DNA from: Gracilimonas sp046602855 | GTDB lineage: Bacteria > Bacteroidota > Rhodothermia > Balneolales > Balneolaceae | Length of the DNA stretch: 64,000 nt | Assembly: GCF_046602855.1 (NCBI RefSeq) | Contig: NZ_JBKINJ010000001.1 | Coordinates: 1,612,001 to 1,676,000, forward strand | Reading direction: 5' to 3' | In this document: piece by piece, positions 45,628 to 55,341 of the stretch | Layout: the number at the start of each line of letters is the position of its first letter | How positions within the stretch are numbered: the first letter of the stretch is position 1 | Notes under the pieces: generated by a model | Told to the model about the DNA's origin: nothing | The model's input: only the letters and a program-made list of their open reading frames with translations | Databases searched by the model: none | Translations under genes and position numbers: made by a program

Positions 45628-45736
45628 AGTTTTCAGCTTTAAGGAGTTAGAATCGACTAACTGTTAGGGTATAAACATTAATCTCAACTTCTAAGCTATT
45701 TACAAGAGTGGGATTTTACAGTTTTGTTACAATTAT

Positions 45737-45765
45737 TTTGAAATACTCTTTTCAATGTATCTTTG
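45737..45765 (+). promoter_or_regulatory. Bacteroidota-type promoter for the LEA lipoprotein gene
   Basis: TTTG at 45737-45740 and TATCTTTG at 45758-45765 with 17 bases between match the -33/-7 consensus (TTTG, TAnnTTTG). The start codon is 90 bases downstream. This is the best promoter match in the window. Confidence 0.5.
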
Positions 45766-45854
45766 ATCATATTCAGAGCAAAGAATTAGGGTTGATAACA
45801 ACATTTGTATACCTTTAAGATCACGTACAATTCAAATGAATTCTGATATCTGAA

Positions 45855-46739
45855 ATGAGTAGCAAACCAACTCCCACACGGTATTTTAGGCACATAAAGA
45901 TTGCCTCATTTTTCATCTTTCTAATGTTTATACATTCATGTGCACAGTTGGGTGAGTTTACAGATGTAAGTAAACCCTCATTATCAGTTGTAGACATGAA
46001 TATCACAGGTTTGACTTTACAGGATATTGAACTGACAGCCGATGTAAAGATTGATAATCCTAATAATGTGAAAATGGATCTGAGCTCTTACAGTTATGCT
46101 CTTGACATCAACGAAAAGAATTTTGTGACCGGAAATGAACAGCGTGGTATGACCATTAATGCGAAAAAAAGCAGCGTTATACAAGTACCTGTCACTCTAA
46201 CTTTTTCTGAATTACTCCAAACCTTTCAAAGCATGAGAGATCAGGATGAGTCGGATTACAGTTTTGCCGCAGAATTTGGCTTTGATCTCCCCGTGCTTGG
46301 CACTGTTACAGTGCCTGTTGAATATGCCGGAAAGATACCTGTTGTCAAACAGCCGAGTATCTCGCTTTCAAATTTTTCAATTCAGAATCTGTCTTTATCC
46401 GGAGCAGATCTGTTGGTCGAACTAAATGTTCAGAACCCAAATGCATTTCGGCTTATTGTCGACGAACTGAATTTTGACCTGGAGGTAAACGGTCTAAGAT
46501 CCTTTTCAGGAAATATCAGTGATCAGATCCTGATTGACAGAAAATCGACTCAAACTGTTAAATTACCTTTTAACATCAGTTTTCTTAATGCAGGCATGGC
46601 AGCTTATCACCTGCTAAACAGTGATGAAGAACTTGAGTACAAACTGACCGGCTCCACCCTTATTGGATCTGATCTGCCTTATTTCAAAAGATCAACCTTC
46701 AATTTTGATAAAATAGGTTCAGTCGATATCCTTAAATAA
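45855..46739 (+). CDS. LEA14/WHy-type lipoprotein
   Basis: 294 residues. Signal with lipobox MFIHSC. Two tandem LEA type 2 (WHy) domains, each with a beta strand, the N-P-N motif and a closing V-x-L-P strand: IDNPNNVKMDLSSYSYAL with VPVTLTFSELL, and VQNPNAFRLIVDELNFDL with LPFNISFLNA. Domains of this type bind nothing known in bacteria; a role in envelope or desiccation stress is suggested by the family only. It is followed after 22 bases by ogt and may be cotranscribed. Confidence 0.8.
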   Translation: MSSKPTPTRYFRHIKIASFFIFLMFIHSCAQLGEFTDVSKPSLSVVDMNITGLTLQDIELTADVKIDNPNNVKMDLSSYSYALDINEKNFVTGNEQRGMTINAKKSSVIQVPVTLTFSELLQTFQSMRDQDESDYSFAAEFGFDLPVLGTVTVPVEYAGKIPVVKQPSISLSNFSIQNLSLSGADLLVELNVQNPNAFRLIVDELNFDLEVNGLRSFSGNISDQILIDRKSTQTVKLPFNISFLNAGMAAYHLLNSDEELEYKLTGSTLIGSDLPYFKRSTFNFDKIGSVDILK

Positions 46740-46761
46740 ATCTAAACTCAAAGTTTATACA

Positions 46762-47220
46762 TTGACATACGTAAGCTATTACGAGAGCCCCATCGGTTAT
46801 ATCCGAATTCTTTCAAATGGAAAAGCCATCAAGGAGATCAAATTCATGGATTCGGATGGTCCTGAAGATCCCGATGTTCATACAGAATCAGCCCGAACAC
46901 AGCTTCGCGAATATTTTGAAGGGAACCGGGATAGCTTTCAGCTGGACCTGGAACCTGAAGGAACCGAATTTGAACGATCAGTATGGCGTAGTCTGCTGGA
47001 AATACCAAACGGGAAAACCTGTAGCTATGGTGATATCGCCAAAAAGATCGGAGATCCTAAAGCTTCACAAGCTGTAGGCAGAGCTAATAGTAAAAACCCT
47101 ATTGCTGTTATCATTCCTTGTCACCGTGTTATCAGTTCAGATAATAAACTTACCGGCTATGCAGGCGGACTTGAGCGAAAAGAGTGGTTACTGAAACATG
47201 AAGGGACCTTGCTCATCTAA
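46762..47220 (+). CDS. ogt: Methylated-DNA--protein-cysteine methyltransferase
   Basis: 152 residues starting at TTG (no suitable ATG close by). Removes the methyl group from O6-methylguanine by transfer to its own Cys. The active site is IIPCHRV with Cys120; helix-turn-helix region YGDIAKKIG and QAVGRANSKNP and the arginine finger are typical. It has a short N-terminal domain (residues 1-65) without the Ada metal-binding part. Probably cotranscribed with the LEA gene. Confidence 0.95.
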   Translation: MTYVSYYESPIGYIRILSNGKAIKEIKFMDSDGPEDPDVHTESARTQLREYFEGNRDSFQLDLEPEGTEFERSVWRSLLEIPNGKTCSYGDIAKKIGDPKASQAVGRANSKNPIAVIIPCHRVISSDNKLTGYAGGLERKEWLLKHEGTLLI

Positions 47221-47294
47221 CTTATTTTTACGGACGGAATCAACCGATAGTTGTACATTCTCTATATACTTTTTTATAACTAAACTCTTATCCA

Positions 47295-48881
47295 ATGAGA
47301 TCTCTGAAGCTACTATTATTCTTTTTCACTATTGGAAGCGTTAGCCTTTTTGCTCAGATGCCTGATGCGCCTGAACGATCCGAAGGTGACGGTCCCTACG
47401 AGCGACTCATCATTCGTGGTGTAAACCTGATTGACGGAACCGGATCACCGGCTACGGGTCCCGTTGATATTGTGGTGGAAGGAAACAGAATTACTTCCAT
47501 CAGCACAGTTGGATATCCCGGCCTCCCCATCAACGAAAACCGACGCCCACAAGCGGATGAAAACACTAAGATCTTAGATGCTGAAGGCATGTATCTGCTG
47601 CCCGGATTCTTTGACATGCATGCGCATACCGGTGGTAATGCTCAGGGTACAGTTCCTGAATATGTGTATAAACTGTGGCTGGCTCATGGCATTACTACTA
47701 TTCGTGAACCGGGATCTTTTAATGGCATGGACTGGACACTTCGCCACAAAGAACTGAGTAAAAATAATGAGATCACTGCCCCAAGGATCTCTGCATGGAT
47801 CGGATTTGGAATGGATTATGGTAAAGAGATCACCACACCGGAAGATGCCCGTAATTGGGTGCGAATGATCGCCGATAAAGGCGCAGACGGGGTCAAGTTC
47901 TTTGGAGCACAGCCAGCTATTTATTCTGCAGCAATTAATGAGGCTAACAAGCTGGGTTTGGGAACGATGACCCACCACGCCCAAACACGTGTTGTGTACA
48001 ACAATGCGTTGCATTCCGCACAATATGGGTTAACATCATTGACTCATTGGTATGGTTTGCCTGAAGCTATGTTCGAACATCGTGTGATTCAGGATTACCC
48101 ACTTGACTATAACTACAATAACGAGCAGCATCGATTTGAGGAAGCCGGAAATCTTTGGGAACAGGCTGCAGAACCGGGTTCAGATAAATGGAATTCGATT
48201 ATGAACGAGATGCTTGAGCTGGACCTTACTTTGAACCCGACTTTCACCATATATGAAGCCAACCGTGATCTGAGTGCACAACGCAGAGCCGAGTGGCATG
48301 AAAAATATACTACACCTTCCCTTTGGGAATTTTATCAGCCAAGTAAGATCTCTCACGGTTCATACTGGCTGGAATGGGGAACTGAACAAGAAATTGCCTG
48401 GAAAGAAAACTTCAGGACTTGGATGCAATTTGTAAATGAGTATAAGAATAAAGGTGGCCGAGTTACTTTGGGCTCCGATGCCGGCTACATTTTTAAACTA
48501 TACGGTTTCGGTTACATCCAGGAAATGGAATTGATGCGCGAGGCGGGGTTCCATCCTCTGGAGATCTTCCAAAGTGCGTCTCTGAAAGCAGCCGAGGTTT
48601 TGGATATAGATAATGAGCTTGGCACCATAGAGGTAGGCAAACTTGCTGATATGGTGATCGTAGATGCCAACCCGATGAAGAATCTGAAGGTTCTTTATGG
48701 AACCGGAGCCATCTACGTGAATGAAGATAACGTACCCATTCGTAAAGGTGGTGTTCGCTACACCATTAAAGACGGTATTGTATATGATGCCAAGCAGCTT
48801 CTCAAGGATGTTGAGGACATGGTAGAAGCTGCCAAAGCAAAAGAGAATTACAAGATCACCCAACCCGGTTTGGATTGGTAA
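47295..48881 (+). CDS. Secreted amidohydrolase-family protein
   Basis: 528 residues with a signal peptide (LKLLLFFFTIGSVSLFAQ). The amidohydrolase barrel has the first metal motif FFDMHAHTGG (His109, His111), GVKFFGAQ with the bridging Lys position, MTHHAQT, and LGSDAGY with the catalytic Asp. A beta-sandwich head (RLIIRGVNLIDGTG) and ending KLADMVIVD are typical. Likely substrates are peptides or imides; related imidazolonepropionase-like amidohydrolases are often exported in this phylum. Substrate is not assigned. PepSY gene follows after 16 bases. Confidence 0.85.
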   Translation: MRSLKLLLFFFTIGSVSLFAQMPDAPERSEGDGPYERLIIRGVNLIDGTGSPATGPVDIVVEGNRITSISTVGYPGLPINENRRPQADENTKILDAEGMYLLPGFFDMHAHTGGNAQGTVPEYVYKLWLAHGITTIREPGSFNGMDWTLRHKELSKNNEITAPRISAWIGFGMDYGKEITTPEDARNWVRMIADKGADGVKFFGAQPAIYSAAINEANKLGLGTMTHHAQTRVVYNNALHSAQYGLTSLTHWYGLPEAMFEHRVIQDYPLDYNYNNEQHRFEEAGNLWEQAAEPGSDKWNSIMNEMLELDLTLNPTFTIYEANRDLSAQRRAEWHEKYTTPSLWEFYQPSKISHGSYWLEWGTEQEIAWKENFRTWMQFVNEYKNKGGRVTLGSDAGYIFKLYGFGYIQEMELMREAGFHPLEIFQSASLKAAEVLDIDNELGTIEVGKLADMVIVDANPMKNLKVLYGTGAIYVNEDNVPIRKGGVRYTIKDGIVYDAKQLLKDVEDMVEAAKAKENYKITQPGLDW

Positions 48882-48897
48882 CAGAAGTATAAGTTAT

Positions 48898-49416
48898 ATG
48901 AGCTGGAATTCACGTCGTGATCTGAGAAAAATTCACCGATGGGGAGGCGCACTGATCGCTCTCCCTTTTCTTTTGGTCCTTATCACAGGACTTTTCCTGC
49001 AAGTAAAAAAAGAAGTGAACTGGATTCAGCCTCCATCACAGCAGGGAGTTTCTGCAATCCCATCCATAAGTTTTGATGATATACTCTCAGCATCGAGGAC
49101 TGTCCCGGAGGCAAAGATATCAACATGGCAAGATATTGACCGGTTAGATGTTCGTCCAGATAAAGGTATAGTAAAAGTGAGAGCCGTTAACCGATGGGAG
49201 ATACAGATCGATACTGAAACTGCAGAAGTTCTGCAAGTAGCTTATCGCAGGTCTGAGTTATTTGAGTCACTCCATGACGGTTCATGGTTTCACGATTCTG
49301 CCAAACTGTGGATCTTCCTGCCTTCAGGATTAGTGGTTACTGTATTATGGATCACGGGCATGTATCTATTCTTTGTACCGTATTTTGCTAAAAGAAGAAA
49401 CAAAAAAAAGACTTGA
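48898..49416 (+). CDS. Small PepSY-type membrane protein
   Basis: 172 residues. Two membrane helices (LIALPFLLVLITGLFLQV near residue 20 and FLPSGLVVTVLWITGMYLFF near 145) flank a periplasmic part with IDTETAEVLQVAYRRS, the PepSY-like strand. LRKIHRWGGALIALP is typical of short PepSY/TM-helix proteins related to the iron-reductase-like PiuB group. His16 and two His in the C-terminal SLHDGSWFHD could bind heme, an inference. It is downstream of the amidohydrolase and may be cotranscribed. Confidence 0.78.
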   Translation: MSWNSRRDLRKIHRWGGALIALPFLLVLITGLFLQVKKEVNWIQPPSQQGVSAIPSISFDDILSASRTVPEAKISTWQDIDRLDVRPDKGIVKVRAVNRWEIQIDTETAEVLQVAYRRSELFESLHDGSWFHDSAKLWIFLPSGLVVTVLWITGMYLFFVPYFAKRRNKKKT

Positions 49417-49579
49417 AGAACGGAAAGCAGTAAAATCATAAAATTCACCTTACTTTAGAAAATTCCATCTACGTTAATAAGGCTACTTACTGAGTTTGAT
49501 CTGAGCATGGTGCTAACCCAAATAATGCGTCTGGGGACTTTGTCGTATAGTTTAGGCACGAAATTATTTTTTCAATATA

Positions 49580-49604
49580 AAAGGCAGCTCTTTCAACTGC
49601 CTTT
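49580..49604 (-). terminator. Candidate terminator of the dodecin gene
   Basis: Stem AAAGGCAG / CTGCCTTT with a 9-base loop, 26 bases past the stop. The T tract after it on the minus strand is short. Confidence 0.5.
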
Positions 49605-49630
49605 AACTATAAAATAATTTTTAACTTATT

Positions 49631-49831
49631 TTAGCTGACTTCGAAAGAAACTTTGGCATTTACACCATAAGAGACAATCTCATTATTAGTCACTTTGGCA
49701 TTCATTTCTTTCACATAGATTGATTGAATGTTATCAACTGATTTTGACGCTTCTTTCAATGCATTCTCTACTGCGTCGTCAAAACTTTTCTCTGAACCTG
49801 CTATTATTTCTATTACTTTTGTAACACTCAT
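49631..49831 (-). CDS. Dodecin-like flavin-binding protein
   Basis: 66 residues, the typical size of dodecins, small 12-mer proteins that store or buffer riboflavin or FMN. KVIEIIAGSEKSFDDAVENA, a helix, and YVKEMNAKVTNNEIVSYGVNAKVSFEV follow the family pattern (pieces quoted by position 5-24 and 39-65). The family Trp of the AWVKE strand that stacks on the flavin ring is Tyr39 here (IYVKE), so affinity or ligand preference may differ. It stands alone. Confidence 0.9.
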   Translation of the reverse strand: MSVTKVIEIIAGSEKSFDDAVENALKEASKSVDNIQSIYVKEMNAKVTNNEIVSYGVNAKVSFEVS

Positions 49832-50100
49832 AATATTGATGATTTATGTTTGGGTTCTGTTTGTCTAAATAACATTATACAGATAGATAAAATTTCATCT
49901 TTTCCTGCTAATTACAGCTAACACATTGCATACCAATGATATGCCTAATCCTCTAGTTCATTTTTTTATAAGCTGATAGACATGTTTAGAAGTCAAAAAT
50001 GCTTAGAAATAAAAACCGATTCAAACGAAACGCATGAACCGGCTTTCTATAATGTTTTTTTAAAAGGGAATATTTCCTGTTTTAATAGTCCATTCGATTA

Positions 50101-52692
50101 TCAAAATCCCGGAAGCAACATGACAGCATTCTGTACCATTCTGCTTGGACCAACCCAAAACATACGGTACTGCGTATTGTCTAGCAGAAATACCACCTTA
50201 CCGCTTCCCATATTCTGAACAGCAGCAAAGGCCTTACCCTTTGAATTTTCCCTGTTCTCAACGGAAGCATAACCGGAAGCCAAAACCTCTCCTTCATTTA
50301 CATAATAACCGACTGTTTGTAACGAGTTGGAAGGTACTATGCCATCGTTTCCAAACTTCAGTGAATAAAGTTGATCAGGTAATCCAAAAGCCAGAGGATT
50401 GGAATTATCGACAATGGCTTTGAATGCGGAACCCGGAATTCTTTCCAGTCCAAATACCTCTTCACGATCTTCATATCGTGTATATCCTTTTTCATCTACA
50501 TCAGAACTATCTTCATCTGCAGCTTCGAAAAGCTCGGCATCAGTGAAACCTGACCGGTCTTTAGTGAGCCATGAGCCACTGCCCTCCGTACCGATCAGCA
50601 CGCCTCCATTCCTGACCCAGGACTTAAGATCCTCTATCTGCGATTCATTCCAAACACCGTTCAGCCCACCCCAAGCTCCGGGCATAAGGATTACATTATA
50701 TTCAGCCAGATCTATTCGGTTAAAGCTACCTGAGCGGATTCTGTCGATACCAAATTCTGTCCATTGATCAAATAAGAACCATAATTGACCTGCAGTATAA
50801 GAACTGAATGGTGAATCGATCATTAACGCTACTTTAGGTTTGTTAACCGGCTCACTGTCGCTTGAAGCCAGATCCATTCCGGTATCCATGCGACCTGTAT
50901 CGAAGCCTTTGATAACCACATCAGCTTCATCAGCTAATTTTTGCATGTCGCGTGTTATTTCATTTCGCTTATCATAATTTCGGCCAACCAAAACGATCAG
51001 ACTTCCTGCTGTGTACGTTTTACCCTGATAAGAAAAGGTGCGTCCTGCACTTCTGACGTTATAGCCCATCTCCCAAAGCTTAGCCAAAGCTTTCGGTGCA
51101 TGACGTTGCTCCCAATCTATCACGTAAGCATATTGAGCCCCGGAATTTTCCATTCCCGATGGATAAGAAAGTTCTTCAGTTACAAGTTCAGTAGAAGCCC
51201 CAACACTATTCGTCGTCCATGCGGCATCCAAGTTGTAAGCCAAAGGCACTGACCATGTGGACATGTCATACATGACAGAATCTTCTATCTGTAATTGATT
51301 TCTGAACAGTGTATTTACAAATAAATGCTTTGGTTGATCGGTTTTGATGATGAAATCACCTGCCTCAAAATTTTGTGTTGATGAACTTCCATCCCAATAA
51401 CTAAACGCATTACGCTGATTGAATTCTTCTGTAGCACGTTCGATACGCACATTGTGCTGCATCAGCATATTTATAACCTGATAAGTGTAGTCATTGGCAT
51501 TGTTCTTCAGAATATATGCTTTGGTATTTCCTCTTTGAGAGGACTGTGATACTGAATTCTTAAAGTATCCCAAAAGTCCTTCTTTGTTCTCAACTGCTGT
51601 CTTAACGATGGTAACACCATTTAAGTAATGGTCAAAAACACGTTGCCTCAGGGTCAACACATAATCGTCGTCGGTTGTTACTGCGCGCCCGCCGCGACTG
51701 TGTCCACCTTGCTCAGCCAGCATCCCAATACCTCCCATTACACTTGGATAGGAAGAACCATAACCCGGGTAGAAGAAATCAAATGACTCACGCGTCGCGT
51801 AGTTCAAACCGGCTTTATCAAACTCCTCACCTGCGCCTCTTCCGAAGGTATCGGACCAGCTTTCATAGGCATCCGGAAGCTCTTTGTTACGAGGCGTTGT
51901 ACCAGGCATAAGGAAGTAGTTATTATTAAATCCTTGCTCATGAAAATCCATATGAACCTGTGGCATCCAATCTTGATAGGCAGCAATACGTCCCTGTGAT
52001 TCAGGATGCACTAACCAAACCCAATCACGGTTCAGGTCGAACCAGTAATGATTGGTACGTCCACCCGGCCAGATCTCATCATGCTCCAGATCATTTGCAT
52101 CTGTATTCAGAATGTTAGCTCGTGATGATTTATACCAATACACATAACGGTCACGGCCATCAGGATTTATCATTGGGTCGATAATCACAACAGAATTATC
52201 CAGCCAATTTGCAGTCTCACTATCCGCTGCGGCAACCAAACGATAGGCCGTTTGCATTGCAGCCTCGCTGGATGAAGCTTCATTCCCATGAACATTATAA
52301 CTCATCCAAACCACAACCGGTTTTCCATTGATCGAGTTAGATTCAGGATCACTTGCCAACTCCAAGTTTGCAGTTCGTATCGATTCAATATTATTCATAT
52401 TCTCATCAGAAGAGATGACGGCATAATAAAGATCACGACCTTCATAGGTTGTGCCATATTTGTGAAAAGAAAGTTTATCCGACTCCTCCTCCAATTGTTT
52501 GAAGTACCCCATCACCTGATGATGAAAGGTGTATTCGGCACCCATCTCATAACCAAGATAATCTGCCGGTGAGGTAATACTTTGGTTATAGTTCAGATCC
52601 GGATGAAACTGAAAGCGTTCGAAAGCATCTTGCTGAGCAAAAGCAAGCGCAGACGTAAGCATAAATGTGAGAAAAGTAACTAAGTATTTCAT
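50101..52692 (-). CDS. Secreted M14-family zinc carboxypeptidase
   Basis: 863 residues with a signal peptide (FLTFMLTSALAFAQ). The catalytic domain occupies about residues 40-380: zinc ligands His135 and Glu138 in SYNVHGNEASSSE and His252 in MDFHEQGFN, and substrate-binding NPDGRDRY, NRDW. The C-terminal 450 residues contain a class I glutamine-amidotransferase-like region (VILMPGAWGG, GGVLIGTEGSGSW) with beta-rich parts, the usual architecture of large Bacteroidota M14 proteins. It cleaves C-terminal residues from peptides in the periplasm or outside. Confidence 0.9.
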   Translation of the reverse strand: MKYLVTFLTFMLTSALAFAQQDAFERFQFHPDLNYNQSITSPADYLGYEMGAEYTFHHQVMGYFKQLEEESDKLSFHKYGTTYEGRDLYYAVISSDENMNNIESIRTANLELASDPESNSINGKPVVVWMSYNVHGNEASSSEAAMQTAYRLVAAADSETANWLDNSVVIIDPMINPDGRDRYVYWYKSSRANILNTDANDLEHDEIWPGGRTNHYWFDLNRDWVWLVHPESQGRIAAYQDWMPQVHMDFHEQGFNNNYFLMPGTTPRNKELPDAYESWSDTFGRGAGEEFDKAGLNYATRESFDFFYPGYGSSYPSVMGGIGMLAEQGGHSRGGRAVTTDDDYVLTLRQRVFDHYLNGVTIVKTAVENKEGLLGYFKNSVSQSSQRGNTKAYILKNNANDYTYQVINMLMQHNVRIERATEEFNQRNAFSYWDGSSSTQNFEAGDFIIKTDQPKHLFVNTLFRNQLQIEDSVMYDMSTWSVPLAYNLDAAWTTNSVGASTELVTEELSYPSGMENSGAQYAYVIDWEQRHAPKALAKLWEMGYNVRSAGRTFSYQGKTYTAGSLIVLVGRNYDKRNEITRDMQKLADEADVVIKGFDTGRMDTGMDLASSDSEPVNKPKVALMIDSPFSSYTAGQLWFLFDQWTEFGIDRIRSGSFNRIDLAEYNVILMPGAWGGLNGVWNESQIEDLKSWVRNGGVLIGTEGSGSWLTKDRSGFTDAELFEAADEDSSDVDEKGYTRYEDREEVFGLERIPGSAFKAIVDNSNPLAFGLPDQLYSLKFGNDGIVPSNSLQTVGYYVNEGEVLASGYASVENRENSKGKAFAAVQNMGSGKVVFLLDNTQYRMFWVGPSRMVQNAVMLLPGF

Positions 52693-52771
52693 ATTGAAAA
52701 ATGATTGATTAAAGGCATTTTGCTTAAGTTGATATTAAAATAAAGGTATTTTGTTAAGAGTAAATCATATT

Positions 52772-55018
52772 CTAGATTTTAAAGGTATGCGTGTATTTGA
52801 TGAGAATTGATCTATTTTCATTCCTTGGCAAACTATCTAAACCATATCGTTGGCCATCAAGTACGGTATTTATAGTTTGATCAAAAACGATCCAAAGGTC
52901 TTGTCCTTCTCTAAAATTATAACGGAACCTAAAGTTAGCCCCGATCAGATCAGCTACATTACTGTATTGAATAAATGCACTGGTTGAGATTTTTTTATTG
53001 AATGCATATTCACTTTTTAACCGTCCAACATGGGCATCAAATTCCTTTTGCCCACGCCCGTTAATTTCAGGAAACCGTAGCCTTGTTAATTGGTAACTGC
53101 CGGAAATTTCGAGATGTAGGTTGGCTACCCAACGAGGATCGATCCTATATTGCGTACGGGTCCCATCAAAAAACTCTCCATATTCAAAGGTCACCCGACT
53201 CATAAGCCTTCTTGTACGCGGAGAGCTGTAACTGATCGATCCTTCAAAAAAATCATAATTTGAGACTGGAATAAAAATTTTATTGACCAGATCGAAAGCT
53301 TCTGCAGACAGCAAGTGCTCCTGATTATACTTAAATGAAGACCTTATAGATCCGTTATTCTTGAAGTTACTGGTCCATTTGAGTGCAATAAAGCGGCTCC
53401 TTAGATCATAAGAGTTATTTTCTAAAATGTTATAACTCTCAATATTAAAAGAATGCTGATTAAAGGCAGAGTTTTCGCCGGGTCGCCATCCATATCCTAA
53501 TCGATAGAAATAATCTGAAGTATTTATTGTTTTGTAAAACCCAATGCCGGGGTTAAAATCCTGACCGGTGCGGTTAACAAAAAACCGATAAAATAGTCCT
53601 GTACTTGCTCTACGTTCCCAGGCGAGTCTAAATATGCTATTATTACTAAAATTATTTCTTCTGCCTTCAGGTACATCGCTGTCTATAGATTGGCTGACCC
53701 GGAACGTCAAATAATCGTCACGGTATAAATTCAGGTCGGTATCAAGACCTAATACTACATTCGAGTTCCCATCAGCACCAATGCGACTGGTGAAAATTCC
53801 ACCTGCATAAGAACTGGGATTTAGTATACCTTTTTTCAATCTTAACACACCAAAATTCTCTGAAGGTAGCGACGCACTTGACGCTGTTTGAAGATTTAAA
53901 AAACCTACGTCCAAGTCACCTACTCTTCCTGTTAAGCGAGCCCCACCATAAATTCTAACCGGATTTCCGGCATTATCCAAGCCTATCCTACGGCTGTAAA
54001 AGAGGCGGGTGTCACCGTAATTAAAATCAAAAAGTGCTGATCGTTGCTGAAAAAATTGCCTTTTTTCCGGATAAGAAATTGAGAAACGAGTTAAGTTTAG
54101 CCGCTGCTCATCATTTTCTACCTGGGCAAAATCAGTGTTTGCAGTGAGATCCATTGTTAGATTATTGGTGACATTGTATTTAATGTCGAAGCCAAACTCA
54201 TTTTTAAAATCTTCATCATATACGAAAGAGCTACCTGATTCATTTAGTGTATTTGTATTCTGCTGAAGAAAACCTGTTAATGCGTAAGGAGTGAAATATA
54301 TCGGTCTTGGGGCATTCACATCGGTAAGTATAATATCCTTTGCCTTGGAGGGTTTTATCTTCCCTTCATCCCAATTAGGCGGTATCTGTGGATAAATATG
54401 TCTTTCATTATGATGAGACAACCATCGATAAACGATCAAACCCATTTCTGCAATCCCATTATTGCTTTGGAAACCGATACTGGAGAATGGGATCCTCATT
54501 TCGGCAAACCATCCCTCCTTCGTTTGCGTGGTCTCTACATCCCAATGCGTATTCCAGCTGCTGTTTATTGGCCTGTTTCCTCCAATGGTATTTGCGTCAT
54601 TTGAGATAGATTGATCAAACCTGGTTCCGGCTGGAGTGGTAAAAAAACGCATCCCATTTTGGTCGTCGTTAAATGGATCCAATATTACTGCAAAAACATC
54701 GTCTCCACTGTATCTATCCCGATATAAGCTATTGGCAGAAATGGTAGATGGGTCATGAGTAAACATCTTAGCTGATATGTATAAAAATTCATCATCATAA
54801 GCAGTTCTGATCTCTGTTTTTTCACTCATCTGACCTAAGTAAACAGGCTCATATTGATACATTTGGTAGGGTTCGATCTCATCCCAAACCGGTTCATCAA
54901 TGATGCCGTCAAGTGTAATAGGTTCTGTTAGCCGTTGAATTTTTATTGCAGACTGGGAAAAACCTTTTCCGGTCAGTATCAATGTTAAAAGACAACTACA
55001 GATAACTTTACACCACAT
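52772..55018 (-). CDS. DUF5916 protein: CBM9-like domain plus outer-membrane barrel
   Basis: 748 residues. Signal peptide (VICSCLLTLILTGKGFSQ), then a carbohydrate-binding-type 9 domain: ITLDGIIDEPVWDEIEPY, TEIRTAYDDEFLYISAK and GWFAEMRIPFSSIGF. The remaining 500 residues are a beta-barrel-like DUF5916 region of alternating aromatic strands, ending KYTHTFKI. Such proteins are common in marine Bacteroidota near peptidases. Ligand unknown. It lies 79 bases upstream of the M14 gene on the same strand, so it may be cotranscribed with it. Confidence 0.85.
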   Translation of the reverse strand: MWCKVICSCLLTLILTGKGFSQSAIKIQRLTEPITLDGIIDEPVWDEIEPYQMYQYEPVYLGQMSEKTEIRTAYDDEFLYISAKMFTHDPSTISANSLYRDRYSGDDVFAVILDPFNDDQNGMRFFTTPAGTRFDQSISNDANTIGGNRPINSSWNTHWDVETTQTKEGWFAEMRIPFSSIGFQSNNGIAEMGLIVYRWLSHHNERHIYPQIPPNWDEGKIKPSKAKDIILTDVNAPRPIYFTPYALTGFLQQNTNTLNESGSSFVYDEDFKNEFGFDIKYNVTNNLTMDLTANTDFAQVENDEQRLNLTRFSISYPEKRQFFQQRSALFDFNYGDTRLFYSRRIGLDNAGNPVRIYGGARLTGRVGDLDVGFLNLQTASSASLPSENFGVLRLKKGILNPSSYAGGIFTSRIGADGNSNVVLGLDTDLNLYRDDYLTFRVSQSIDSDVPEGRRNNFSNNSIFRLAWERRASTGLFYRFFVNRTGQDFNPGIGFYKTINTSDYFYRLGYGWRPGENSAFNQHSFNIESYNILENNSYDLRSRFIALKWTSNFKNNGSIRSSFKYNQEHLLSAEAFDLVNKIFIPVSNYDFFEGSISYSSPRTRRLMSRVTFEYGEFFDGTRTQYRIDPRWVANLHLEISGSYQLTRLRFPEINGRGQKEFDAHVGRLKSEYAFNKKISTSAFIQYSNVADLIGANFRFRYNFREGQDLWIVFDQTINTVLDGQRYGLDSLPRNENRSILIKYTHTFKI

Positions 55019-55341
55019 TTAATAGACTCATATTTTTTATTGCGTTGTAACTCAACGATTAACGGATTTAGTTTTTTTCAATTATGTCAAATAAACGACG
55101 GATATTTTTAACAATGGGAAAAGCTTTGTTAAACATTGAAAATGAAGACTGTAAAATTCAAGTGTTACTTTTTAGTATTAGATTTTTGGACATTGCCAGT
55201 TTTAATTAAAATTACCCATGAAACAAGATCGGCTCTTCCTTATTTTGAATAGCCTTTTTAATGTTCTACCATGATTACTGCATTTAGATTACTTTGATCC
55301 TGATTTTAACATAGCAAAAGTCTATTTATCTGACAGATGAG
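55019..55341. other. Divergent intergenic region
   Basis: 323 bases between the DUF5916 gene (minus) and threonine dehydratase (plus). AT-rich; no gene or convincing structure is seen. The two promoters should lie here. No close TAnnTTTG match with a paired -33 was found. Confidence 0.45.

Noticed and set aside
49982..50218. 78-codon plus-strand frame between dodecin and the M14 peptidase
   Set aside because: It runs antisense over the 3' end of the peptidase gene and has no ribosome site or recognisable sequence; the gap 49832-50100 appears empty.
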